The notes under the pieces were generated by a model. It was not told the origin of the DNA. It saw only the letters and a list, made by a program, of their open reading frames with translations, and did no database searches. 5,346 bases of DNA from JAYTQQ01 sp043784965 (GTDB lineage Bacteria > Bdellovibrionota > Bdellovibrionia > Bdellovibrionales > JAMPXM01), in NCBI GenBank assembly GCA_043784965.1, contig JAYVXS010000145.1, forward strand, positions 1-5,346. The letters are read 5' to 3'. Numbering within the stretch: the first letter of the stretch is position 1; the number at the start of each line of letters is the position of its first letter. The position numbers and the translations under genes were made by a program. Positions 1 through 5,145 of this stretch are shown here, piece by piece.

Positions 1-135
1 TTGTCGCAATGAAAAGGTCTCGAAAACGCCAGGAGCGAAGCGCCCAGACTAGCGAAGCGGCGATTGCAACAGAAATCTGATGAAATATCCGGGCTAGGGC
101 TTCTGAAGAACCCATTTAAAAAAGAGTTGCGACAA
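1..135. repeat. 9-bp inverted repeat TTGTCGCAA / TTGCGACAA
   Basis: TTGTCGCAA at 1-9 has its exact reverse complement at 127-135. The left arm begins at the window edge, so its true length is unknown. Inside lie a direct repeat of AGCGAAGCG (34-42 and 51-59) and an imperfect GGG-C-TTC/GAA-CCC hairpin (97-113). No gene is evident between the arms. It could be the ends of a small non-coding element or chance. Confidence 0.3.
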
Positions 136-223
136 TTCACATTCATGCATAGGGTATATCCAGCGATCGCAAGGAACAATCGGTAAGAACTTATTCATCT
201 TGAAAGCAAAGGAAGAATGACAA

Positions 224-973
224 ATGAAATATGCTTTGGTAACCGGCGCAAGTAGCGGAATTGGTCGAGTCTTCGCCATTCGACTGGCAAAAGATGGTTT
301 TGTTGTGACTGCCGTTGCCCGCAACGAAGCTAAGCTCAAAGAATTAATTTCACAGTTGGGTGCAAAACACTCCTATATAAATGCCGATTTATCGACAACG
401 GCGGGGCTTGAGAAAATTCAGGCCGAACTAATAGCAAAAAAATATGACCTGCTAATTAACAATGCTGGCGTTGGAACTCAAGGTAAGTTCACCGAAATCC
501 CTTACCAAAAGCAGATGAGCATGCTGCATTTGAACAACCAATCCCTCGTCGGTCTCTCATATACTTTTCTAAAAACTGCCAAATCAGGCGATGCCCTTGT
601 CAATGTTTCTTCGGCACTTGCGTTTATGCCGACCCCAAGTATGGCACTCTATTGTGCGACTAAAGCTTTTGTGACGTCGCTTTCAGAATCTCTGTGGTAC
701 GAAGTAAAAGATAAAGGCATTTATGTTTTGGGATTATGCCCAGGAATTACAGAAACTGAATTTCAGGTTACGGCAGGGGGACGTAAAGAGGATTTGCCGA
801 AAAATCTCTCGCAGACTCCGGAAGTTGTAGTAAGCATTGCCATGGAGGCTCTCGAGGCACGACAGAAGCCAACCGTCTTGACGAGCTTCAAAAATCACAT
901 GTTTGCAGGAATGTCTCGGATGCTTCCGCGAAAAGCAATCGTAGTCTTGACTGGCAAGATGATGCCTTCATAA
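224..973 (+). CDS. Classical short-chain dehydrogenase/reductase (SDR)
   Basis: This is a cytoplasmic NAD(P)(H)-dependent oxidoreductase of the classical SDR family, 249 residues, the usual length for the family. The Rossmann cofactor motif TGASSGIG is at residues 7-14, an acidic residue of the adenine pocket at D55, and NNAG at 79-82. N104 or N105 is the probable catalytic Asn. The catalytic Ser is S130 in VNVSS, and the YxxxK pair is Y143/K147 in YCATK. The PG turn follows at 173-174. R33 after the second strand suggests a preference for NADP(H), which is inference. No signal peptide or membrane segment is visible. AGGA at 210-213 lies a good distance before the ATG. The next gene starts 13 bp after the stop, so the two form an operon. 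The substrate cannot be read from sequence. The family call is secure. Confidence 0.95.
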   Translation: MKYALVTGASSGIGRVFAIRLAKDGFVVTAVARNEAKLKELISQLGAKHSYINADLSTTAGLEKIQAELIAKKYDLLINNAGVGTQGKFTEIPYQKQMSMLHLNNQSLVGLSYTFLKTAKSGDALVNVSSALAFMPTPSMALYCATKAFVTSLSESLWYEVKDKGIYVLGLCPGITETEFQVTAGGRKEDLPKNLSQTPEVVVSIAMEALEARQKPTVLTSFKNHMFAGMSRMLPRKAIVVLTGKMMPS

Positions 974-986
974 CCAAAGGAGATTT

Positions 987-1511
987 ATGGATTCGCATTA
1001 TCACAAAGTGATGAAAGATCGCAGCGCGATTAAAGGCCATGGAATACGCCTCTATTTTGCTTATTCAGGAGTACTCGATCGCCAGGCATTTGAAGCTTGG
1101 CGAGAAGAACACAGTTACCAGTTCTTTCAGTTGCCAGCAGGTCAAGTTGCTGAAGCCAAGGATGTTGATCTGGTTTTTGACTTCCCATCTCGATGGTGGG
1201 GTGGGCGTGTCGCTGGTTTAGTTGACAAGAGCAATTCATCAATCTTCGGACGGCTCTTCGAGATCCCGGCAGTTGATTGGCCAGTCATTCAACATAAAGA
1301 AGGTGTCGTCACCGGGATGTCCATTGAGCGGCCGCTCAAAGTTATTGCCAATGCTAAGACGTACGATGCAACTGCATTTGTGACCTCTCCCGATCGCGCC
1401 AGCATTCATGGGGAAGTCAGCAAACGCTTTGTCGAGGCACTCATTAGCGGAGCTAAGCAGGCAGAGCTGCCAGACTCTTATATCGCAAGTCTGAAAGCAA
1501 AGGCGCTTTGA
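987..1511 (+). CDS. Gamma-glutamylcyclotransferase-like (GGCT/AIG2-fold) protein
   Basis: A 174-residue cytoplasmic protein of the GGCT superfamily, whose members release 5-oxoproline from gamma-glutamyl amines or peptides. The domain starts near residue 20 with YFAYSGVLD (23-31), the equivalent of the family's YFAYGSNL loop. GRLFEI is at 88-93. KEGVVTGM (104-111) places E105 at the position of the catalytic Glu in the human enzyme's 'QEGVKSGM' segment (recalled alignment). The C-terminal GAKQAELPDSYIASL (155-169) matches the family's conserved tail. The oddity is the substrate loop, which reads YSGV rather than YGSN, so activity or specificity may differ. AAAGGAG at 976-982 sits only 4 nt before the ATG. 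An in-frame GTG/ATG pair at 1008/1011 has no Shine-Dalgarno sequence, so I keep 987. Co-transcribed with the upstream dehydrogenase. The fold assignment is firm, the exact reaction is not. Confidence 0.82.
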   Translation: MDSHYHKVMKDRSAIKGHGIRLYFAYSGVLDRQAFEAWREEHSYQFFQLPAGQVAEAKDVDLVFDFPSRWWGGRVAGLVDKSNSSIFGRLFEIPAVDWPVIQHKEGVVTGMSIERPLKVIANAKTYDATAFVTSPDRASIHGEVSKRFVEALISGAKQAELPDSYIASLKAKAL

Positions 1512-1530
1512 CGCCAAAGTTATTTTTTTA
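1506..1530 (+). terminator. Probable weak intrinsic terminator of the SDR-GGCT operon
   Basis: CTTTG (1506-1510) and CAAAG (1515-1519) can form a 5-bp stem over the GGCT stop codon, followed by a T-rich run to about 1529. An alternative GGCG/CGCC pairing (1502-1505 with 1512-1515) competes with it. The stem is short, so efficiency is uncertain. Confidence 0.4.
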
Positions 1531-1557
1531 GCAATAGAAAAAATGCTACTACTGACA

Positions 1558-1581
1558 GCAGCGACTGCATTTTTAATTTTT
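1558..1581 (+). terminator. Second possible terminator hairpin in convergent gap
   Basis: GCAG (1558-1561) and CTGC (1565-1568) pair around a CGA loop and are followed by an AT-rich stretch with two T runs. It could back up the weaker hairpin at 1506-1519. The stem is only 4 bp. The rest of the convergent gap to 1679 shows nothing else I can support, apart from an AT-only palindrome near 1599-1612. Confidence 0.25.
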
Positions 1582-1679
1582 ACCGAAAATTGGGCGAAAC
1601 TTTTTTAAAAAGGCCGATTTAAACTAGAAAAGGTGGCACTTCGAGTATGTCATATTTTGCGGGCCAGTTGGCGGCGATC

Positions 1680-2342
1680 TTACTGCAGATTTTCTCTGAG
1701 CTTCATGTAAAGCTCAAAGTACTTCCATTCCGGCGGACTGTTTGAGTCTTGTTGATGATCTGGTTGCAAAATTAAATCACCGGTCTGAAGAAGGATTTTT
1801 TTAACGGATGGATTTTGCTCCAGCTTTGCACGCGTTGCTTGCCAAATAATCCGGTAGTGTTCTCCGGGTGCGGGACTGCGATAAATAAATTTTTGACCCT
1901 CGAAGCTGACCCAATCAAGACCGAGTTTTTTCATATTAATGTGGGCGAGATCGCCGGCGTGTTTTGCTCCAAAGGCCGTTAGCTGAGAGACTTGTTCTCT
2001 GGTGAACTTCCATTCGAGGCCCTTGGCTTTTCGGCGTGGGTCATTTGGGAGCAATGAATCTGGATAGAGCATCATCTGCCAAAAGCCTTCGAGGCTAGCA
2101 TATTTCTTTCTGTGATATTTAAAAGGCGTTGCCGCAAAATTAGAAAGGAGGCCCAGCTCGTTGCGCTTAGATAAAATCACTTCACCTTTTTTTGCCTGGT
2201 GAGGAAGAATTTCCCAGGAGGGTTTATCTTTTTCGCTATAAATCTGCCACCAATGGGCCGGATATTGATTTGGGAAAGGGGTAGATTGGGCTGTAGTTTG
2301 AGTGGCAGATTGTGCGAAAACCATAAAGAAGACAATAATCAT
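1680..2342 (-). CDS. NADAR (YbiA-like) family protein, probably exported
   Basis: A 220-residue NADAR-domain protein. The family includes E. coli YbiA and N-glycosidases acting on ADP-ribose-type N-glycosidic bonds, and some members reverse guanine ADP-ribosylation. The domain runs from about residue 55 to 220. It shows LLSNFAATPF (65-74), YASLEGFWQ (81-89) with E85 at the position of YbiA's essential Glu, LGLDW (140-144) with W144 at the essential Trp position, and RAKLEQNP (171-178) followed by LLQTGD (184-189). The loop near residues 195-206, ending PPEW, replaces the WG-containing loop of YbiA. The N-terminus is hydrophobic (IIVFFMVF, 2-9) followed by a Q/S/T/A stretch, suggesting a short signal peptide, although it lacks an n-region Lys or Arg. 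AGAGGA (2353-2358) lies 10 nt before the ATG on the minus strand, and no other ATG, GTG or TTG start exists before the upstream stop at 2406-2408. A periplasmic location is inference. The family call is strong. Confidence 0.85.
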   Translation of the reverse strand: MIIVFFMVFAQSATQTTAQSTPFPNQYPAHWWQIYSEKDKPSWEILPHQAKKGEVILSKRNELGLLSNFAATPFKYHRKKYASLEGFWQMMLYPDSLLPNDPRRKAKGLEWKFTREQVSQLTAFGAKHAGDLAHINMKKLGLDWVSFEGQKFIYRSPAPGEHYRIIWQATRAKLEQNPSVKKILLQTGDLILQPDHQQDSNSPPEWKYFELYMKLRENLQ

Positions 2343-2377
2343 ATATGCAGATTCCTCTTGTGCTGAGGTGTACGGAT

Positions 2378-2409
2378 GGTCAGAGTCCCGGGTCAGTGGA
2401 TCCGGTCAG
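2378..2409 (-). repeat. Three GGTCAG (CTGACC) hexamers phased every 13 bp upstream of the NADAR gene
   Basis: Plus-strand GGTCAG begins at 2378, 2391 and 2404, exactly 13 bp apart. This is CTGACC on the strand of the NADAR gene, 36-67 bp before its start codon. A degenerate fourth copy (GGTTAC) starts at 2417, and GGTCGC starts at 2428, slightly out of phase. A TATATT hexamer (2411-2416, minus strand) could be a -10 box, which would place the repeats around the transcription start or in the leader. A regulatory role is inference. Confidence 0.4.
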
Positions 2410-2445
2410 CAATATAGGTTACTAGTTGGTCGCGGCTCATTCGTC

Positions 2446-2480
2446 AAAAAAAAAGACTCAATTTAACGAGTCTTTTTTTT
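2446..2480. terminator. Strong bidirectional intrinsic terminator
   Basis: GACTC (2455-2459) and GAGTC (2468-2472) form a perfect stem around an 8-nt AATTTAAC loop. It is flanked by nine A (2446-2454) and eight T (2473-2480), so each strand has a stem followed by a U tract. On the minus strand it lies about 36 bp after the stop of the 2517-2981 gene, which it most likely terminates. That insulates the NADAR gene downstream. Confidence 0.88.
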
Positions 2481-2516
2481 AATCATTTGAATTGATTTGA
2501 GTGTGAATTCGAAAAA

Positions 2517-2981
2517 CTAGTTTTTCAAATAACGAGTACAGCGCAAATTTTGTGTCCAGATATCGCCATTGCGTTTTACATATCTAACAACTCCAGTTAG
2601 GCGTTGACCGTTGCTGAGTGGCTTTTGGTATGAAAAGTTAAGCCCAACAATTACGTGGTCTAATTCGCCCAATTTTGTTCCGCCAATATTTTCGCCTTTT
2701 GCTCGGCTATCAGAATAGCGCAAATCAACTTTTGCATTATAAACTGAAGAGTATGATGTCAAAGTTGAATTCACATCTGAAAATTTAGCTATTGTCTTAC
2801 GGCCTTCATTTACCCGTGGATCAGAGAGAACCATAACTGAACCAGTGCGTGTGCCCATATCGGCATTGATGTGGTTGAAGATTTGAATATTTAAATCAGC
2901 TTGTTCGTTTTGGCAGTAAAAACCATCTGCTAAAGCCGCTTGCGACAAAACAAGAGTTGCTAGGATTACTAAGTGTTTCAT
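2517..2981 (-). CDS. Small secreted protein of unknown function
   Basis: A 154-residue protein I cannot assign to a named family. Residues 1-19 form a clear Sec signal peptide: K2, a hydrophobic core LVILATLVL, and ALA before the predicted cut at 19. The mature part, about 135 residues, has only two cysteines, C23 near its N-terminus and C148 near its C-terminus, which could form one disulfide closing the domain. Alternating hydrophobic and polar stretches (for example HVIVGLNFSYQKP, 109-121, and GVVRYVKRNGD, 130-140) suggest a beta-rich fold. The ending CTRYLKN resembles small secreted proteins I recall from Bdellovibrio-like genomes, a loose memory. AAGGAG (2988-2993 on the minus strand) is 6 nt from the ATG. 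It has its own promoter candidate and terminator, so it is monocistronic. The periplasmic or secreted location is well supported; the function is not known. Confidence 0.88.
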   Translation of the reverse strand: MKHLVILATLVLSQAALADGFYCQNEQADLNIQIFNHINADMGTRTGSVMVLSDPRVNEGRKTIAKFSDVNSTLTSYSSVYNAKVDLRYSDSRAKGENIGGTKLGELDHVIVGLNFSYQKPLSNGQRLTGVVRYVKRNGDIWTQNLRCTRYLKN

Positions 2982-3021
2982 AATTTTCTCCTTAAAGAAA
3001 TTTGTTTATTTGTTGACGCTG

Positions 3022-3050
3022 GTTATAGGGCCTTAACGCCGATCTATCCA
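3022..3050 (-). promoter_or_regulatory. Candidate sigma-70-type promoter for the secreted-protein gene
   Basis: On the minus strand TGGATA (3045-3050) and TATAAC (3022-3027) are separated by 17 bp and match the -35 and -10 consensus at 4/6 and 5/6 positions. Transcription would begin near 3015, giving a leader of about 35 nt that contains the AAGGAG site. Read by eye only. Confidence 0.42.
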
Positions 3051-3074
3051 GTGCATATGAAAAAATTGAATATG

Positions 3075-3479
3075 CTAAGAATGCATAATGAGAATTGACC
3101 AGCGCTTACTGTGTGAGTCCCGAAATCCAAGCAGCGCGAATTTTTTGCCCGCAGAGGGCGGAGTCCATACCGGACTGCTGCCGGGGCCAGGTGTGGCTTT
3201 TCGCGAAAGAATTCCGTAAAGTGATTTATCTGCACTGATCCAGGGATAGAAGCCAAAGGCACCGGCACTGCTAAATGCGCCGTCTCCGCCGAGATCATCT
3301 TCGACCCAATGATTATAATGATTATAATGATTATAACTATAGTGCCAATTAAAGGGCGCAGGGCTTCCGACGGCGGTGGCGCAGGTGCCGGGGAGAGTAC
3401 AAACCGGATCTGCTTGAATGAAGTTAACTGGCTTTATACATATGAATCGTAACGCATTCGGCCGATGGCAATTCGCCTT
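3075..3479 (-). pseudogene. C-terminal remnant of a beta-lactamase-fold serine hydrolase
   Basis: The minus frame from 3479 to the TAG at 3075-3077 is open for 134 codons. It contains no ATG, GTG or TTG until nine bases before the stop codon, so it cannot be an intact gene. Its translation is protein-like: PVCTLPGTC, then SPAPFNWHYS (NWHYS at 3336-3350), HWVEDD, GDGAFSSAGAFGFYPWI (GAFGFYPW at 3240-3263), and DKSLYGILSR. The Gly-rich GAFGFYPW segment followed by a 'YGILxR' strand resembles the C-terminal strand region of serine hydrolases of the beta-lactamase/class C family, recalled from memory. The N-terminal part with the SxxK catalytic motif is absent: upstream is a stop at 3480-3482 and then the opposite-strand 3547 gene. 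The last 15 or so codons probably run past the original end. The fragment is more GC-rich than its flanks. The coding origin is well supported; the family name is moderately so. Confidence 0.65.
3308..3334. repeat. Perfect 3x 9-bp tandem repeat inside the hydrolase remnant
   Basis: AATGATTAT is repeated three times without mismatch, followed by a diverged copy (AACTATAGT). In the remnant's minus-strand frame it encodes YNH three times, between NWHYS and WVEDD. The 9-bp unit keeps the frame, as expected from replication slippage. Confidence 0.9.
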
Positions 3480-3546
3480 TTACCAATTGGCATTCTGAGG
3501 TATTTTAATTTTTGAAAACTTAGTTTAATTCAATATTGGGAGTACA

Positions 3547-3921
3547 ATGGCAAAGCAATCAGCAAAATTTACTAAAGGGGACAAAGTTACTTACAGAAAA
3601 CTTGCGACTCAAGCCGTTGAGTGCGAGATCGTTTCGGTTCATTGGAACAATGTTCATGCTCGCTGGGAATGCAATATTTTGTCAGGCAAAGGGGCTCGTC
3701 AGCTCAATATACCTGAAAGCGATCTGCTTGCCTATGAAAAGCCAGAGCAAGCGAAGCCAATTAAGGCAGCAAAGCCAGTAGAAAAAGTAAAAAAAATAGA
3801 AAAAGTAGAAAAAGTAGAAAAAGTAGAGAAAGTAGAGAAAGTAGAGAAAGCAAAAAAAATACAGAAAGCAAAGTCAGTAGAGAAAATAAATCCAAAGAAA
3901 AAAACGGCGAAGAAGTCATAG
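3547..3921 (+). CDS. Small basic protein with N-terminal domain and EKV-repeat lysine-rich tail
   Basis: A 124-residue protein I do not recognise by name. Residues 1-64 look like a compact beta domain: KFTKGDKVTYRK (7-18), then ECEIVSVHWNN (25-35), ARWECNIL (38-45), and RQLNIPESDLLAYE (51-64). The GDKV opening and strand pattern recall SH3/Tudor-like barrels, which is inference. From about residue 65 the protein is Lys/Glu/Ala/Val-rich and low in complexity, with EKV five times (85-99), then EKA, and a PKKKTAKKS end. The tail resembles those of histone H1-like bacterial proteins, so nucleic-acid binding is plausible but unproven. The alternating charges could also form a single alpha helix. 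No signal peptide is present. GGGAG (3538-3542) sits 4 nt before the ATG. A second small ORF starts 15 bp downstream and may be co-expressed. Confidence 0.85.
   Translation: MAKQSAKFTKGDKVTYRKLATQAVECEIVSVHWNNVHARWECNILSGKGARQLNIPESDLLAYEKPEQAKPIKAAKPVEKVKKIEKVEKVEKVEKVEKVEKAKKIQKAKSVEKINPKKKTAKKS
3799..3843 (+). repeat. Five tandem copies of 9-bp GARAAAGTA encoding EKV
   Basis: Three copies of GAAAAAGTA are followed by two of GAGAAAGTA, then a diverged GAGAAAGCA at 3844-3852. The clustered A-to-G variant (first three, then two or more) suggests the array grew by slippage or unequal crossover in blocks. It lies in frame in the tail of the basic protein, so copy changes would lengthen or shorten the tail without breaking it. 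Confidence 0.92.
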
Positions 3922-3936
3922 TTGTTTGAGGCTGGA

Positions 3937-4038
3937 GTGAAAAAGCTAGTCGTGCTCATCGGAACTTTAATTTTAGCTTCGAGTATTTGGGCCTTGAGCT
4001 ATATTGGGTCATCTCATGGCGATCAGGGGCTAAAATAG
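3937..4038 (+). CDS. Candidate 33-residue exported or membrane peptide
   Basis: A short ORF with a GTG start, preceded at 5 nt by GAGG (3928-3931). It begins MKKLVVLIGTLILASSIWA, which has a positive n-region, a hydrophobic core and a small-x-Ala site, so it resembles a Sec signal peptide or a single membrane span. It then ends within 14 residues (ending GDQGLK). It starts 15 bp after the stop of the basic-protein gene, so translation may be coupled. Two readings fit: a genuine micro-protein, or the 5' end of a secreted-protein gene cut by an early stop. An in-frame TTG at 3922 is a less likely start. I do not recognise a family. Confidence 0.5.
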   Translation: MKKLVVLIGTLILASSIWALSYIGSSHGDQGLK

Positions 4039-4086
4039 TCTTGCTTGCGAATTCCCCTACACTTGTTGCGAGAATAAATTTCAGAA

Positions 4087-4099
4087 GCTAGAGGCTAGC
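4087..4099. terminator. Small perfect hairpin in the convergent gap, possible weak terminator
   Basis: GCTAG and CTAGC pair around an AGG loop between the micro-ORF (plus strand) and the membrane-protein gene (minus strand). Neither side has a clean U tract directly after the stem, so termination is only possible, not shown. Confidence 0.25.
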
Positions 4100-4110
4100 G
4101 CAAATACCTC

Positions 4111-5145
4111 TTAAAGTTTATTTTTTTCACGAATACTTGCGAAAATAGATAGCCCGATAAATACAGCGCCAATTAGGCCCGTAAAAATTTCAGGAATTGA
4201 ATACGCCGCTCCGGCAAACATAATGATGGCAAGGGCACCAATCGCGTAAAATGCTCCATGTTCAAGATAGGTAAATGCTTCGAGTGAACCATTTTTGACC
4301 ATTACGATTGTCAAGCTTCGAACAAACATCGCACCAATACCTAGGCCGATACATATTATAAAAAGATTGTTGGTAATGGCAAAGGCGCCAACCACACCAT
4401 CAAAGCTGAACGAAGCATCCAAAACCTCGAGAAATAGAAACATACCAAGACTCGCTTTTTCTAAATTCACTTGTTGCTTATTGGGCACTTGCAAAAATGC
4501 ACTAATGCCATCAACAGCTATATATGTTAAAATCCCGCCCAAACCCGCATAAATAATCGAAAGAGCTTGAGTTGGTTCAACGAATCTACTCATTAAATAA
4601 ATAGCCGCGATTGTAATTCCTACTTCAATTGCCTCTAAGCGGCCCATAGATACCATGGGCATCTCGATCCACTTAATCCAATGGCGACTTTTTTGAATAT
4701 TGAAAAAGTATTTAAGTGCCACCAATAATAAAAAGGCTCCGCCATAGGCCGCCACCTCGTGATGGACGCTCAACATAATTTTGGCATATTTTTCAGGAGA
4801 TTGAGCGGCAAGTAGTATGGCCTCAATTGGTCCCAAATGCGCAACTACCGCCACTATCAATAATGGAAACAGCAAACGCATCACGAACACAGCGATAAGC
4901 ATGCCCCAGGTCAAAAAACGTCTTTGCCAGAGAGGCGTCATACTCTTGAGAACCGCAGCATTCACTACGGCATTATCAAAAGACATCGAAACTTCTAAAA
5001 TACTTAAAATGCCGCAAATAATCAGCGCCTGAATTGCACCACTCAAAGAGCCTGTATAATAGTAGCCGATTGCGCCACCTGAGATCAGGCCAATGAGGGC
5101 AACTAAAAATGAAGAACGAAAGTATCGCAAATCTGAAATTTTCAT
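4111..5145 (-). CDS. DUF475 / TerC-like integral membrane protein
   Basis: A polytopic inner-membrane protein of the DUF475 family, related to TerC-type transporters, some of which export manganese. The substrate of this protein is unknown. Numbering from the TTG-started form (350 residues), it has two pseudo-symmetric signature segments in membrane helices: EVSMSFDNAVVNA (57-69) and EVLDASFSFDGVVGAFAIT (246-264). Their acidic residues E57, D63, E246, D249 and D255 are likely cation ligands. Further hydrophobic spans lie near 19-37, 41-57, 86-108, 139-153, 181-192, 201-217, 264-288, 304-319 and 326-342. Length is full for the family. Start choice: ATG at 5143-5145 gives MKISDLRYFRSSF; TTG at 5161-5163 would add six residues. 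Neither has a Shine-Dalgarno sequence, so the common start codon is preferred. It appears monocistronic. The family call is secure. Confidence 0.93.
   Translation of the reverse strand: MKISDLRYFRSSFLVALIGLISGGAIGYYYTGSLSGAIQALIICGILSILEVSMSFDNAVVNAAVLKSMTPLWQRRFLTWGMLIAVFVMRLLFPLLIVAVVAHLGPIEAILLAAQSPEKYAKIMLSVHHEVAAYGGAFLLLVALKYFFNIQKSRHWIKWIEMPMVSMGRLEAIEVGITIAAIYLMSRFVEPTQALSIIYAGLGGILTYIAVDGISAFLQVPNKQQVNLEKASLGMFLFLEVLDASFSFDGVVGAFAITNNLFIICIGLGIGAMFVRSLTIVMVKNGSLEAFTYLEHGAFYAIGALAIIMFAGAAYSIPEIFTGLIGAVFIGLSIFASIREKNKL

Noticed and set aside
9..80. 23-codon basic ORF open from the left edge
   Set aside because: It could be the end of a gene outside the window, but composition alone does not support it and nothing upstream is visible.
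163..170. GCGATCGC octamer
   Set aside because: A single copy of a common palindrome, with no array or context to give it meaning.
1599..1612. T-run/A-run palindrome in the convergent gap
   Set aside because: An AT-only stem is too weak to call a terminator.
3044..3298. 84-codon ATG-start ORF on the minus strand
   Set aside because: It lies in a different frame over the hydrolase remnant, whose frame reads as real protein. This one has no recognisable features and no good ribosome binding site.
3442..3498. 18-codon plus-strand ORF
   Set aside because: Very short, no ribosome binding site, and it overlaps the remnant on the other strand.
3732..3959. 75-codon minus-strand ORF rich in Phe, Ser and Thr
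   Set aside because: It is the antisense of the Lys-rich repeat tail, and its repetitive composition is fully explained by that.
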